The notes under the pieces are model-generated. The model was not told the origin of the DNA, did no database searches, and worked only from the letters and a program-made list of their open reading frames with translations. A program made the translations under genes and the position numbers. Below are positions 1-11,998 of a stretch of 64,000 nucleotides of DNA, piece after piece. This DNA comes from Azadirachta indica. Taxonomy: Eukaryota > Streptophyta > Magnoliopsida > Sapindales > Meliaceae. The first letter of the stretch is position 1. Each line of letters opens with the position of its first letter. The stretch is from positions 6,098,102 through 6,162,101 of the forward strand of contig CM040453.1 in assembly GCA_022749755.1 (NCBI GenBank), written 5' to 3'.

Positions 1-94
1 AAAATGTAACTACCCAAAAAAAATTGCATAAACAACAAATGCTTGATAAACATCATTCTAACTGAAAATAATATTGGAATCTCGCGCTATAGCT

Positions 95-420
95 ATAGAA
101 ATATTAACTTGAATGGTAACATAAAACTTCGAAAGTTTAAGTTGATAGTTAAGGATTTAAACTTCAGCACATCCTATCATGTGCATGGCCAAATTTGTGC
201 AGTCAATTTGTTACATGAAGCCAATACACAACTGGATAGACGACAGAATTGGAGGATTTGAACACTAGACCTTTTGGTCAACCTGATTTTGATACCGTGA
301 TAAGGCAACATAAAACCGCAAAGCTTCAGATAATAGGAAAGGGACAATAGGATGTCCAACAAATTTGATGTTTTCTCCATGTGACACATCTTTTGTGCAG
401 GGAGACACAGGTTTTTTCAA
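95..420 (-). repeat. tRNA-derived (SINE-like) repeat remnant
   Basis: Read on the minus strand, positions 263-254 give GTTCAAATCC, a perfect match to the pol III B-box consensus, preceded by a GGTATCA-type stretch near 296-285. This layout is common in plant tRNA-derived interspersed repeats. The ends are not sharply defined and no target duplication was found, so the limits are approximate. It could instead be a fragment of another repeat family. It lies where the remaining 3' exons of the ZIFL gene to its right would be expected, and no such exon was seen in 1-988. Confidence 0.4.
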
Positions 421-486
421 AAGATTCTACCTTTGATTGTGGACATTAAGTTGACTTTTGTAAGTTCTTTTTTCTTATATCACGAA

Positions 487-719
487 GAGAGAATGTTCAT
501 TACCCCCTATATTTTTTTTAATATCTCATCACTTTTTAATTCTTTTTTTCTTTTTGATTTTGCCCTTCAGTTCAATTGATTTATAAAATGATAAAATCGA
601 AGATATTTGAAATATTAAAGAGCAAAATTAGAATTCATGAGGGTGATAAGATATTACAAAAAATATAGAGGGATAATAGAGCATTAACTCAAAAAGTAGG
701 GGATAATGGGCATTTTCTC
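487..719. mobile_element. Mutator-type MITE, copy 1 (233 bp)
   Basis: Terminal inverted repeats of about 30 bp are visible: the left end starts GAGAGAATGTTCATTACCCC and the reverse complement of the right end starts GAGAAAATGCCCATTATCCC. The element is flanked by 9-bp target duplications differing at one base (TATCACGAA at 478-486, TATCACTAA at 720-728). It has no coding capacity. A second copy is at 12552-12795. A 9-bp duplication is typical of Mutator-like elements, so this is inferred to be a MULE-derived MITE. It sits just downstream of the last recognisable exon of the ZIFL-A gene. Confidence 0.75.
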
Positions 720-988
720 TATCACTAATATGCATACTTTTTCCTGTCAAAACAAAACATGACTAATACAAAAAGTGCACCATGGGAAGTTTGTTTGATA
801 TTTAAGAGAATTCCTTACATCTAAGCCAGTTTGTTTTAAAATATAGCAGTGTGAACATGACTCTATTTAAAAGTGCTTTAAAAGTTTTTTAGGCAGCAAG
901 GTTGGATAAAAATGTTAAAAGAACAAAGAAGAAAAATGTACAAGATGATTAAAGTATAAAAAGGGCAATCTAAGTATCCACTTTGTAC

Positions 989-3900
989 CTGAGATGGTCA
1001 GAACTATCCCAACATCTTCAGTTGAATAACTCAGACCGCCATATTTCCTAGGGCTAACAGCCCAGAGTGAAAATATCTATGGAAGAAAGAACAATACTAC
1101 ATTTAGCCAATCAGATGACAAGTAAAAATATAGGCAAACAAACAACAATTGCAACATCTAGCCAACTTGATTACGAGTAAAATATAGACAAACAAAGAAA
1201 TGAGGACTAATAGATATTGCTCTTCGCATTGGAGTGAGATATTTCAGTAACAAAAAATAACTGCATAATCTAATTGAATTATCAGCGTTCTTCATATAGA
1301 AATGAGATATTTCAATATGAAGCATATTTTTTAATAAAAGATTTGACAATATGATGGAATATTGAAAATGGGGGCAACAGACTGCTACACTCTTAGTAGT
1401 GAAGGCAATGACTTTTTTGTTCAAAATGTAGTCCTTGTACTGAAAGTGATGGCGACAGGATTATTTTTTCTATTAGTGGTGGAGCACAAACTATCAAAGA
1501 AAATTAACTGAATTGCAGAGTACGAATGACCAGTCCAAATCACAATGATGAAATTTCATGCAACATGCATTTATTAATGCAAAAAGAATCCATCAAAGAG
1601 AACAACGATGATATTTCATGCAACGTGCATGCATTAATGCAAAAAGAATCCATCCAAGAGAACCCCCATTCAAAGCTAATAACAACCAAACTTTTAGTGA
1701 TTCCATTTGTTTCCATCTATTTTTCAGAGCTAGAGGAGCCCTTCTCCAGAGGAAGAGGAAGATTTTGATTATATAATTCAAGGTTTCCCTCCCTCCCTCC
1801 CTCCCTCTTTCATTTGACTTGGGGCTCTATGATGTATGAACTAGTAGTAACTTATGTATCTGTTATTATCTAAAATTGATGAAGACAGAACACTTCATCA
1901 ATAAAGAGACAGAACTACACATTTCAATCCTCAAGACCAATTCTTATTGGAAAAAAGAACGTACACTTATAAATGAGGGACAACTGAAATAAATAACATA
2001 AACCAAACATATAAAACAACCTAAATGGGGTAGGAATATACCTCTAAGTATGCAATATCATGAAATGAGAAAAAACAGTAAACAATAATAGAAGACATAA
2101 AGGGCCAATTCTTTATGAGGCTTTTCTTAGTTGTTGCCTCTCTTCCTTCATGTTGCTCAAATTCTGAATTGGACACAGAGCACCCAGACTCCAAAGCGTC
2201 ATGTGAGACATCACATGATAAGCCATCTTCATTGTGTGCGTGCAAGGTCTCCTGCAACAGCCAGACGTACTTTATAAAACCTACTGCAATAAATAGCGAG
2301 TGCTGTTGTCAATTCAGTCATTATAAGACAAGCATATGTGACATGTACATCCATGAGTGTCTGTGTGACTCCGCAAAGGACGAAGGTGGCCTAGACTTTT
2401 ATACTTCTTTTTACACCCCGTATGTCCTTATAGGATAGCCATGACTGTTAAATCAAATCAAACATCAGAACACTTGAGCACAGATGGAAACCATATTTTT
2501 GGTAAAGGCAAAGCCATGTATACCTTGTCAAACCATATTACTTAGTATGACAGTCTAACTAAAGATAAACCGCATGCTGAATTATGCCAATATGTACGAT
2601 AACAGTATCTCATCATAGAAGTATTAAATATATGTAAATTCACGAAACAGTTCGATTGAAAAGACATAGAACATTCAACAGTTGGATACCGTAATATTCA
2701 GTTTTCAGATTCTGTTTTTAACTGTACTTTTGTTTCAGGTCAGTTAAAAGTACACTTCTGTTATAAATTATTTTCTACTCTCTGTTTCAAAGCAATCAGT
2801 GCCCATATATTTTCTACATGATATTCCCATTATAGAAACAATATGAACTGGAGAGACAAAAGGAGGCAAAATAGAAGACCATGGTTAGATGTTAAATAGG
2901 AAATTCAATTTAAAATGTCTTTATAATAAATGCAATAACTTGCACTTCTGCTGAAGAACTGTATTCTTCACCTTGTAAGATCCTCATAACAATGTCGAAA
3001 AAAGTGCAAATATCTAGTATGATCAGTTTTAAACATAGAGATATCATAATCAGTCAATTTTAGTAGACATTCATGTTCTTGACATGTTACGAAAGAGGTA
3101 CTTAACATGCATCCTACATAAGAGAAACTAATGTCTCAAATTAGATGATAAAATAATGAATATTACACAGAAGCACATAATGTGGTATGGAAGTCAAAAA
3201 TAACGGAAATTACATACCGTAAACCAGCAAGAAACAATGGCTACCCCCAAAGCAAAAAGTGATATAAAAAGGCAAGGCAGGAAGTATTGAAATCTGGAAA
3301 ATTTTATTTTTAAGAATATCATCATACTTTAAACATCTAAATGAGCTAAAAAGAATAAAAATAAAAGTTAAGCAGTAAAAAATCACTTACTTTCCGAACA
3401 GTGATTCTTTGGAAAATATATTTGGATATTTCTCTGCGGGCTGGATTGCAAAATTATTCAGAAAGATTAGGAAACTACTAAACAAGCAAAAAAGATATAT
3501 AAATAAATAAATATCAAGTTCCCATTATTTCCTATAAAACATTATGAGATGTTAAATTATGCATTTTTTATGGAAGTTTGCTGACATTTAAATATTATAT
3601 CTATTTTTCCATAGTATATATTCTAAAAAAAAATTGCACAGCAATCCCTATAATACCATACTAACAATGAAATTCACGATATACACATTTTTGACTATGT
3701 TCGCAAGCTAAAGGTAACCTGCTATCTGAATAGAGTATGTAATTTGCATCTGAAACCGAAAAGATAAAATAAAATTCGTATTTTCCGTAAAATGTATTTG
3801 TTTGCATACAAGGCCAAATAAACTGAACTACCTGGGCCAAGAAACCGCCCAGTGCTGGGCCAATGATCAATCCTGTAGCCCACGCCGCACTAACCTGAAG

Positions 3901-6727
3901 TTGATTATACTTCTCAACTCTGACGGTGAAGTAAAATTTTCTTAAGAACTCTAATCATACATAGCCCAAAAAGGCTCACCGTTGACATTCCTAGAGCATG
4001 GTGTTCTTCACGGAATATTTCACATGCATATGCCTGGTCATGAAAGAAGTGAAGCTTTACAGGAAATCAGAATTGTAAGCAATAAATCATACAGTACAAA
4101 ACATCAATACCTTTATTGGTCCAACCGAACCACTCAAACTCCCCAGAAGAAACCTTGAAGCTAGGGCCATCCAGAAATTCACGCTGAGCCCAAAAAGAGT
4201 GTTAAAGATAACCCTGGGACCATTTTAAGACACATAGTTATGAAGAAGAATAGATATAACATGTCTAAGATAAAGACAACCCAGAAGCACTTGAAAAAGA
4301 TCAATTTCAAATTTTGATGTCAAAATAGCCGTCACTAACACTGTCATGGTCCCAATTATTATAACAGGTTTTCTACCATAGTGATCAGCCACTATTCCCC
4401 AAATAACAGATGTCAAAGCTCTGCCAAGCATATATGAAGACCCTTCAAGGTATTAAGAGGTTTGTTAGGATAACTTCTTGAGGAACTGAAAATGTAATAT
4501 TATGTGAACATAAATATACACCAATATTAAAGACAAAAAACAGAAAATAAACTCACCTAAATAGCCAGCATAGGAGCCAATATCTTCCTCTCTTTTCGCA
4601 ATATGAAAATCCCTGATCTGAAAATAAATAAAACACAAATGGACAGCTGTGAAAAAGCAGCGAATTGTATAATATGGAAACAGATTAATCCTGATGTCTT
4701 ATTTTTTCTCTGAAAAGAAAGGTAAACAGAAATATCAGCCAGCATAGTTGAAAAATATAATTTTCTTACTTCCCAAACTCAAACAAAATGCAATTGATTA
4801 CCCAAAAGAAATGCACAAAATACAAATATTGTGTCAAGTGTAGAAAGGAAGACGTTGAGATTTATGCTCATGAGCTATAATTGAATTCTTAGGTCAAAAG
4901 CACATAAAGAAACTTCAGCAATAGAGTAAAGAGAACTACGACTTTCTTAGCAGAGCAGGCCCATCAGAGAAAACCTATTGTAGGTGTTCTGGACTCGAAG
5001 CATGGATTGCACTCCACTGTGTTCTACCACCTCTTCTGATTTAGTGCGCTGTTCTTTCTTGCGGGTTAAATTTCCATTTGTGGTTTACAAAATAAGACTT
5101 TGAGACTTGAGTAATCCTTTAACTCACATAAAGATTTGAGCAGAAATCTTTGGCTAGAGAAACATTTCTAAAGATGAGAAATGCTTGATTTTACCAGTAA
5201 TGCTTGCACTGACTTTGAGAACTTTAGGAGAACAAACCAAGAGGGCAACTTTTAAGAACAAATGTATTATGAGGGAGTTAACAAGTCAAGTGTCCATGGC
5301 ACATAAATTGAAGCTTTATACCTCTAATACGACCTTGAATAACTGCTTACTTTGGGTATAACAATACACTTTCACATTGTTTTAGGTCAATAAAATTCAC
5401 TTAATTGGCATTAAATGTAAGGAAATCTCGATGTTGCCAACTTTGTTCCAAGGAAACAAAGCACGAGAGGAATGTCTGAACACTTAATGGCAATAACAAT
5501 TATCACCCGATAATGACTTGGCATTAAATATAAAAGGAGTCCTTTCCCTCAAAAATTTATGTTAAATAAAAATTATGTTGAAGTTAATCAAAGTCCAAAC
5601 ATAAGTCCTATATGGAAACTAGTGCTTATATATGATAGTGACAGACTCAAAATGAAGCATAAAGTTTAGTTGAAGTATCAGAAGTCATACTATGCATAAA
5701 ATAGATAACCTATATATTTATAAAGAGCTACATGGAAGGTTATAGTTACACTCACCATAAAATAAAGGAAGGGAAAGAGAGATGCTACCGGCAGTACTGA
5801 AAAGATTTTAACAGCAGAAAAATATAAGTGACAACATATACAAAATAAATTAAATAATCAAGAAATAATTAACAGCTATCAAACAAATGCAGGAAAACAA
5901 CAAAATCATGCAAAAGGGCATTAAATTCGTCAAATGATAAAGTTACAACCCTAAAACCTTAAAACAACAGAAATTGTTTACAACCGGTGCATTATAATAG
6001 TACATCAATATAAAAGAAATTGTTTACAACGGTATATGCAGTACACAATACTACATCAACACAATAAGCAAAAAATTTCTAACTTTGGCCCAAAAATTAG
6101 AACTTATGTAATCATATTCCCCAAGTTTCTCACAAAGAACGAACAAAGGAAGAAAAAAGAAATAATGCCTTTGGTAAACAATTCACTTTATTTCATTAAA
6201 TTGCCTATTCCATCAGTGTACAGTCATAAATTGGGTAGAATGCAGAGTCTCCAATTGCAAACCAAATAATGGAAACAGAGCCATACTAATGCCCTGAATA
6301 AATTTTACCCACTTTGATATTTTCAAAATGTGATATATCTTTCCATTTTCAATTGGCAGTTCAAAAATATGGTCACTTATCTTTTAAGCTCCAAACTGAA
6401 GTTTTTTTAATGCTATTTTCTTTAAAAAAGTAGACCAAATAATCTGCACGCCTCTCCATTCTTAAATTTCATTATCTAGCTAAATTATAATGGTTGAACT
6501 TGACAATTTTGAAGATAAGGAGGAAAGAGAACTGCCTTAAAGCTAACCTGATCTGCCATTATAAAATTATAAAACTTACCAGATGCAAGCACAACAATCC
6601 AAATAGTAACAAGTTTCCGTATAGGTAAACCTGATTCCAACTCTTTGAGCTGCTCAACCCTACAACCTGAGCAATTCTCATAATATTTCTTCTTCAACAA
6701 TGGCTCTCTTCCCTTCTCCTCCGCCAT
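989..6727 (-). CDS. ZIFL: ZIFL-type major facilitator transporter (ZIFL-A), partial at its 3' end
   Basis: Eleven exons join in phase (6727-6580, 5796-5756, 4617-4557, 4442-4340, 4213-4111, 4033-3980, 3894-3832, 3440-3391, 3293-3218, 2251-2042, 1076-989), giving about 332 residues against roughly 480 for the family. Visible family marks: the N-terminal Cys motif CSGCRVEQ, the MFS loop signature [12 protein letters not shown] (residues 98-109), the antiporter-type segment [13 protein letters not shown] (175-187), and a variable acidic/serine-rich central loop followed by [19 protein letters not shown] proteins (zinc-induced facilitator-like) are tonoplast or plasma-membrane H+-coupled carriers linked to zinc, potassium and auxin transport; the substrate here is unknown. 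The start is the first ATG of exon 1 and matches the paralogous start at 17471. The exons for the last transmembrane helices were not found in 1-988; they may lie beyond the window edge, or the gene may be truncated. No stop or frameshift was seen in the part present. Confidence 0.85.
1543..1662 (+). repeat. Two 60-bp tandem copies
   Basis: Positions 1543-1602 and 1603-1662 are near-identical; the shared stretch around TTTCATGCAAC at 1554 recurs 60 bp later. The period is a multiple of three, and the plus strand stays open through both copies, reading as two 20-residue units that each contain an HxLMQKESI-like core. It lies in intron 10 of the minus-strand ZIFL-A gene. No gene is recognised here. 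Confidence 0.7.
1786..1807. repeat. (TCCC)n microsatellite
   Basis: About five and a half uninterrupted TCCC units inside intron 10 of ZIFL-A. A simple repeat with no other function visible. Confidence 0.85.
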
Positions 6728-9301
6728 AATTGAAAACTTGAGCTCAAGAAACTGTCTCCGTCTTTAAACCCAAAAATAAAAGTTTAGAAAAAATCACTAA
6801 CCATAACACAATCTAATATTCTGGCCTCAACTTATTTAAAGATTAAGCTCAAGAACTAATCATTTATATCAATACGTTCATTTTATAGAATTGTATGTGT
6901 TACACAGTGGCAGTAGGTATAAAATCCAAAGATAGGAAATTTAAAATGATAATATTGACTCCAATGTTAAGCAAACAGAGGCCATGCAAAACAAAACGTG
7001 TTATTCCTGATTCTAAATTTTTCTTGCAATCTTGACTCCTGCTATGTCCTGTCATGTCACTTTGACAAGTTTCCAATTTCAATTATTGTCTAAGGTTTCC
7101 TTCTAATTATTTTTTAAAAAATATGCAATTTGTTTTCAAAAATAATTTTTTAGGTTAACATGATTACAATTTACTTAGCAATCATGCCAGGGTGAAATGG
7201 AATTTTCACAGGATTAATAAACCAAATTGTATTGATCCAAAGCATTATTATTATACTGGAGACAGAGCATCCATATGGAGATCAAATTAATTGTTAATTA
7301 ACTATTAAATTAATTGGTAATAAAACGGTCGTTACAAAGAAGAGGAGAATCACTAGTAAATTATTAGCTTCCTGTAGAACATTAATAGATATTTTGACGA
7401 TTGCATGTTACGGAAAGGTCCAGCCGAGTCATGATGCCCACCATATGGCTGGAAATTTTGTCAAACAGATAAGCTGCATCTATGAACAACGCGACAAAGT
7501 AGACCCGGACACGATAACTTTAACCCACTTCGACCAGTGCAGATATTTCAAAGCGAAACCTCTCTTGATCAAGTTTGTCGGCCATCACCGTCATCGGCCA
7601 ACTAAGAAAATTAGCAGGATGTGGCATCAATCGTTTGATCAGGACTGAAATTGAAGGAAAATTTTCTTCCGTTTGGTGGCAAGAGGCGTCGAATTTTGGA
7701 TGGCGGGGATTTCAAAAATCGTTAATAAAAAATTAAAAATAGGATAATAACAGAAAGATCCCTATATATCTATAGTTTTATAATAAAATATATAGTTTGT
7801 CCAACAGTATTAAACTGGTCGCTGAGTCTGTGAGTCATAGCGACACGATTTAAACTTTGAAACTTCTCTTCCGACTATTACTAAGGGTTCATTTGCAACT
7901 ATTACCAAGTTTGCTGTAACTTTTTAAATACAGAATTTTAAAATAAATCTTTTAGTCATAAAATTTTTATATTTTAGAATTTTAATAAAAATTTATTAAT
8001 TATTTAACTGTTATAAATAATTTTAATAGACAAACTCGTAATGTTCTATTTAAAAAAATAAAATAAAAATATTTTAAATAATTTTATCTTTTAAAAAAAT
8101 TAAAAAAACTCTACGATTAAAGGTTCAAATTTTATTCTTTTTCATATAGAAAAAAATTATTTTTTTTAAGTATCAAAAATCTTTATTCAGTATCAACCAA
8201 TTGACATTCAAAAATTAAAAAAAAAATTAGTATTAAAAAAGTCTTTTTTGATTACTGAAAAGTTAAACCAAATTAAATTTTATATTCTTATATTGTAATT
8301 ATCAAAATCTTATGTTATAAAAGTAATTTAATTATTTTAATAAAATTTAGGAACTTATTTAACATAAAGAGTTAAATTATATTTTTATTTATGAAAAAGT
8401 GAATATTTAAATGCTATTATTCTAATAACTATTTTCAAATAAATAAAATCACCAATTAATAAGTAAGTGCGTAGAATGAATGACAAAATATTACCTACAT
8501 AATAAAAATTTATTATTCACTAAATATTTTAACTATTATATTTTTAAAGTTAAGCTTAAATACACTAATTTCATATATACACTTAGTAATTGTTAGATGG
8601 TGAATGTCTAAAAAGGGATTTGAATACAACTTGCAACGTATAGAATATTAAAAGTGTAATATTTTAAATTTTTAATATTTACACCATTAAACTATTTTAT
8701 TTGTCTAAAATCTATATATACATATAAATACAAAGTGTTAAATTATTTACATTTAACTCCTTTTTTTTTTTTTCAAGTTGTTTAATTTTACAAATTTAAA
8801 GTATCTAAAAAATTACATTTTAAAATATGTACCTAAGTGTCTATGTACTTCAGTTGTATTCATATGTTAGAATCATTTATAAGTTAAAGCTCTTTACAAG
8901 GCAAAAATAAAATAAGAAATCTCGTAAATTGAGCAATAATACATAAACCCCATAACTTTTCTCATTTTTCGTGTGAAACTGAAGCCGATGTACATAATAA
9001 TGTTCACTATGAATAACTTATATCTCAGCTATCACAACTTAAAGACACACAGAAACAACTATTGCACAAAATTTCATACATAAAGGTGTTTTGGCAAGAA
9101 GATGCTTAAAAACTGTAATTTAATGCTGTGTAAACTGTAATTAACGGCACAAACTTTCTGTAAAACGTACAAAGAGCAAGCACGCACTGCTGATGAATCC
9201 ATATTTAGTGTGGGCAGAGCACCATCAAGAAATCAATCTGCGGATACTTTCGAATTCAGAAGGTTTACTTGAAAATGAAAAAGGACTGATTTGTGTCATC
9301 T
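6728..9301. other. Intergenic space between ZIFL-A and the ZIFL 3' fragment
   Basis: This holds the upstream region of ZIFL-A, including its 5' UTR just right of 6727. At 7394-7648 there is a plus-strand open frame of 84 codons with locally higher GC, but no in-frame ATG at its start and no recognisable family, so it is not called a gene. A degenerate MITE occupies about 7885-8280. The rest (8280-9300) is AT-rich with nothing recognised. Confidence 0.6.
7885..8280. mobile_element. Degenerate Tourist-like MITE
   Basis: The left end (TAA then GGGTTCATTTG) and much of the interior match the two MITE copies at 19767-20620: the ACTTTTTAAAT stretch after the left end, AATAAAAATTTATTAAT, TCTTTTAAAAAAATT, and CAACCAATTGACATT near the right end. 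The right terminus has decayed and its target duplication is not clear. Confidence 0.55.
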
Positions 9302-11042
9302 CTACTCTTGTCGTTGCGCTAGGAAAGGTTTGAATGTCATTAATACTCCAATTAAGTCAACCACATTCAGAACAAGGAAAACCAGCTGGTCTCCTGCGTT
9401 TTCATAATTCATTTACAACCAGCTTAGCCCTTGGATAGATGTTCACGAATTATTAGCTTAGTTTAAGATAATCAACAACCTACTCATGCTCTCTGTTTCA
9501 CCCCAAAAAAAACACACGAGTATGAATATTAACACAACAATAATCAATTAAAATTTCTCACCAGATAAGTCACTAAAAATAAATCTTAGATCATTTGGTA
9601 TGACGTTCTTGATGAGATGTGGCTGTAGTTTAGTGGTTAGAATTCTACGTTGTGGCCGTAGAGACCTGGGCTCGAATCCCAGCAGCCACAATCTAATCTT
9701 TTTGAGAGTTCTTATTTTTGGGAAGCGGGAGAAACTGGCTGAGTTCAGGCTGTGGGTTATACTAATAATAAATCACAAATTCTCTTTTTCACTTGAGCAA
9801 ACAAAAACCTGCGGCGAGAAATTTCATTAGTATCATACCTGGGAGGAAGGCAGCATTTTGACGCTTTTCTGCCCAAGAAAATCTGCAAAGACCCAAATTT
9901 TGAAGTTACTGAACAGTTGATCCATATAAATCATGGGTTGCAGTTCTCAACATAATTTTTATACAATTTGGTAAGATAAGCAGACAACCAAGGGAATCAT
10001 TTATTAAACAACTAAGCATACTTTTCAAGGCAGACATTCAAGTGGGAAGACTACTTATTCCCGAGATCTGGTTTGTGACACTGTTGAAAAGGGATCCCTC
10101 CCGAAGAAATTAAACAGTAAATTTGAAACAAGAAAAGTGTTTGTTTAATAGTTTCTCAGGATTAAAGAATCCATATAGATCCAAGCACGCTACTAATATA
10201 CTGAACAAGGACATTAATATCATATGTAAACTACTAATAATCGCCATGGAGGTGCTTTTACTCTGGGATGCAAGTGGAAAGTGAGTTGAAGATATGCATA
10301 GTAATGGGCTTGATGAAAATTTATTACACCTCTTCAAACTTAAACGTAACTAATGTTGTAAGGGTGATTCAATCATATCCATAGATGAGATTTATCTCAT
10401 ACCAAGAGTTTGTTCGCTTCCATTAAGGTAGCTCTGGTCAAAGCCTACACAGGGCCACTAAACAGCTGGCATATTGAATATAACTGGTAGAAACCTTCCA
10501 TAAAACTAGGCAGAACAACCGATTATCCTACACCCAAGGATTCTACAACTAAAACTTTTTTCATCTAACAAAGGCATAACATACAGCCTGGACTGGTGCT
10601 TTTATTTTATGAGGATCATTGTACATGGATGTCACTCTTTTCATGCAGTATAGGATATGGGACCAAATATGCTGTAACCCAGGGTTAGAAATAAATATGC
10701 ATGTTCCATATCTAGTACAATCCTTTTATTTGTTCCACCAATAAAAGAATCCAGTGAAATCAAAAGGACACTTGCAGAGCTCCGGCTCCAGCTGGACCAG
10801 CGGCTTTAAAAAAGAGACATTGCAGTCATAGCAATTCCATTGGCAGCTCCTCTTTGATGCTGGTCCTGTTGTGTCATACTCAGTCAAATCAACTTAACAT
10901 ATACTACAGAAGAACAACCATAATGTGACAAAATAAAAATGAAACAACTGAAAGCATAGAACTAATTAATACTAATGGACCAAGAAATGATATTTACCAC
11001 AGCTTTGTTTTGAAGGAAGAATAATCCGGTTGTGTTGGACAC
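9302..11042 (-). pseudogene. 3'-terminal fragment of a second ZIFL gene (ZIFL-B/C)
   Basis: Four terminal ZIFL exons are recognisable: 11042-10998 (TTGLFFLQNKAV), 10865-10776 (DQHQRGAANGIAMTAMSL then KAAGP), 9882-9839 (FSWAEKRQNAAFLP) and 9393-9302 (GDQLVFLVLN to a TAG stop). They correspond to the last two transmembrane helices. A run of six T in the 10865-10776 exon adds one base and creates an immediate TAA stop; one T fewer would restore both the frame and the exon phase. The next donor reads GCAAGT, so that intron would be of the GC-AG class. No exons for the middle of the protein were found to its right. It may be one half of a gene whose other half is at 16060-17471, or a remnant of a separate tandem copy. 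Confidence 0.8.
9619..9690 (+). tRNA. tRNA-His (anticodon GTG)
   Basis: A complete cloverleaf of 72 nt including the discriminator A: acceptor arms GTGGCTG (9619-9625) and CAGCCAC (9683-9689), anticodon stem TCTAC/GTAGA, anticodon GTG in the loop TTGTGGC, and a T arm with GGGCTCGAATCCC that also serves as the internal B box. There is no intron and CCA is not encoded, as expected for a nuclear or chloroplast-derived plant tRNA gene. It lies antisense within the last intron of the ZIFL 3' fragment. Confidence 0.92.
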
Positions 11043-11422
11043 CTGGTTACAAGAAAAGAAATAACAGTTATTACAGTCCTGATGAAGAAGATGTGAAGGC
11101 AAAAATTTAGAATATGGAATCTGAAATAATTAATAACATTATTGAAAGACTAAATCAGTCTGATTTCTCCAACCAAACTACTGATCACAAGATCGAGTTT
11201 GCGAGATCTAACTGTCAATGCATTAATTACAGTAGGGAACGAGCATAATACTAATATAGCAGCTTTAGTTTTTTTATTTTTTCTTTCACAAGAATAACAG
11301 CAATTAGAGAGTTCTTTTTCGATCAGCGCCTACATGCTTGCTTACAAATGGTGTATGAAAAGATGCTCTCACCCCCACCTCCTCTAAAACCAAGATCCTA
11401 ACTTGACTAGTTTCAGCAAACT
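9840..11422. other. Introns and right flank of the ZIFL 3' fragment
   Basis: Apart from the exons listed for the fragment, this stretch shows no coding signal. Between 11043 and 11422 I looked for the preceding ZIFL exons (central transmembrane helices) and found none. Confidence 0.5.
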
Positions 11423-11940
11423 GGGGACCTCTCGTTCTCATTCTCACCAACAAAGAGCGCTTATTATTTCCTTAGAAATAATAGTAGAACTGGGGCATAA
11501 TTGATTGTGGGGCTCTTATAGGTTGATTCATTCTTATCTTTGTCGAAAAGTCCACTGATAACTTGATTGATTTGGGGTGTATGCTTAAAACTATTTCCAA
11601 TTCAAATAATAACAAGAAATCAAGGGTTTAATATTTCTTACTTCTGTCTGAATAAATCTTAATAAAACGTAATTCGTGTCAATAGTACTTAGTATATAAA
11701 TCCAACTAATTAGACCTTAGACGGATGACCCATTTTCTGTTGATTTAAGATTTAAAATTTAAAATCTATTTTTTAATTCAACAAATAAAGAGATAACCAA
11801 AAAAAAAAAAAAGTGTGCTTTAAGTTGAACTACATTGCAAAATTAAGTCGTTATTTGCCAAATAACAAAATAATAAAATTTCATCCTTCTGAAATGAATA
11901 TAAAATGAACTTGTGTACTAATACAACAGAAAATTTTCAC
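11423..11940. repeat. Duplicated intergenic block, copy 1
   Basis: The stretch from GGGGACCTCTCGTTCTCA to about 11940 is repeated at 12084-12860 and partly at 19600-19766 plus 20621-20690. Shared landmarks include AATAATAGTAGAACTGGGGCATA, ATTAGACCTTAGA and GCCAAATAACAAAATAATAAAAT. It keeps the unoccupied site (GCCAAATAA, 11857-11865) of the MITE found in copy 2. It is non-coding. Confidence 0.75.
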
Positions 11941-11998
11941 AATACTAGGGGGGTACCTGCACGCTCCTTCGTGGAGGCGGGGCATGTGTTTTTTAATA

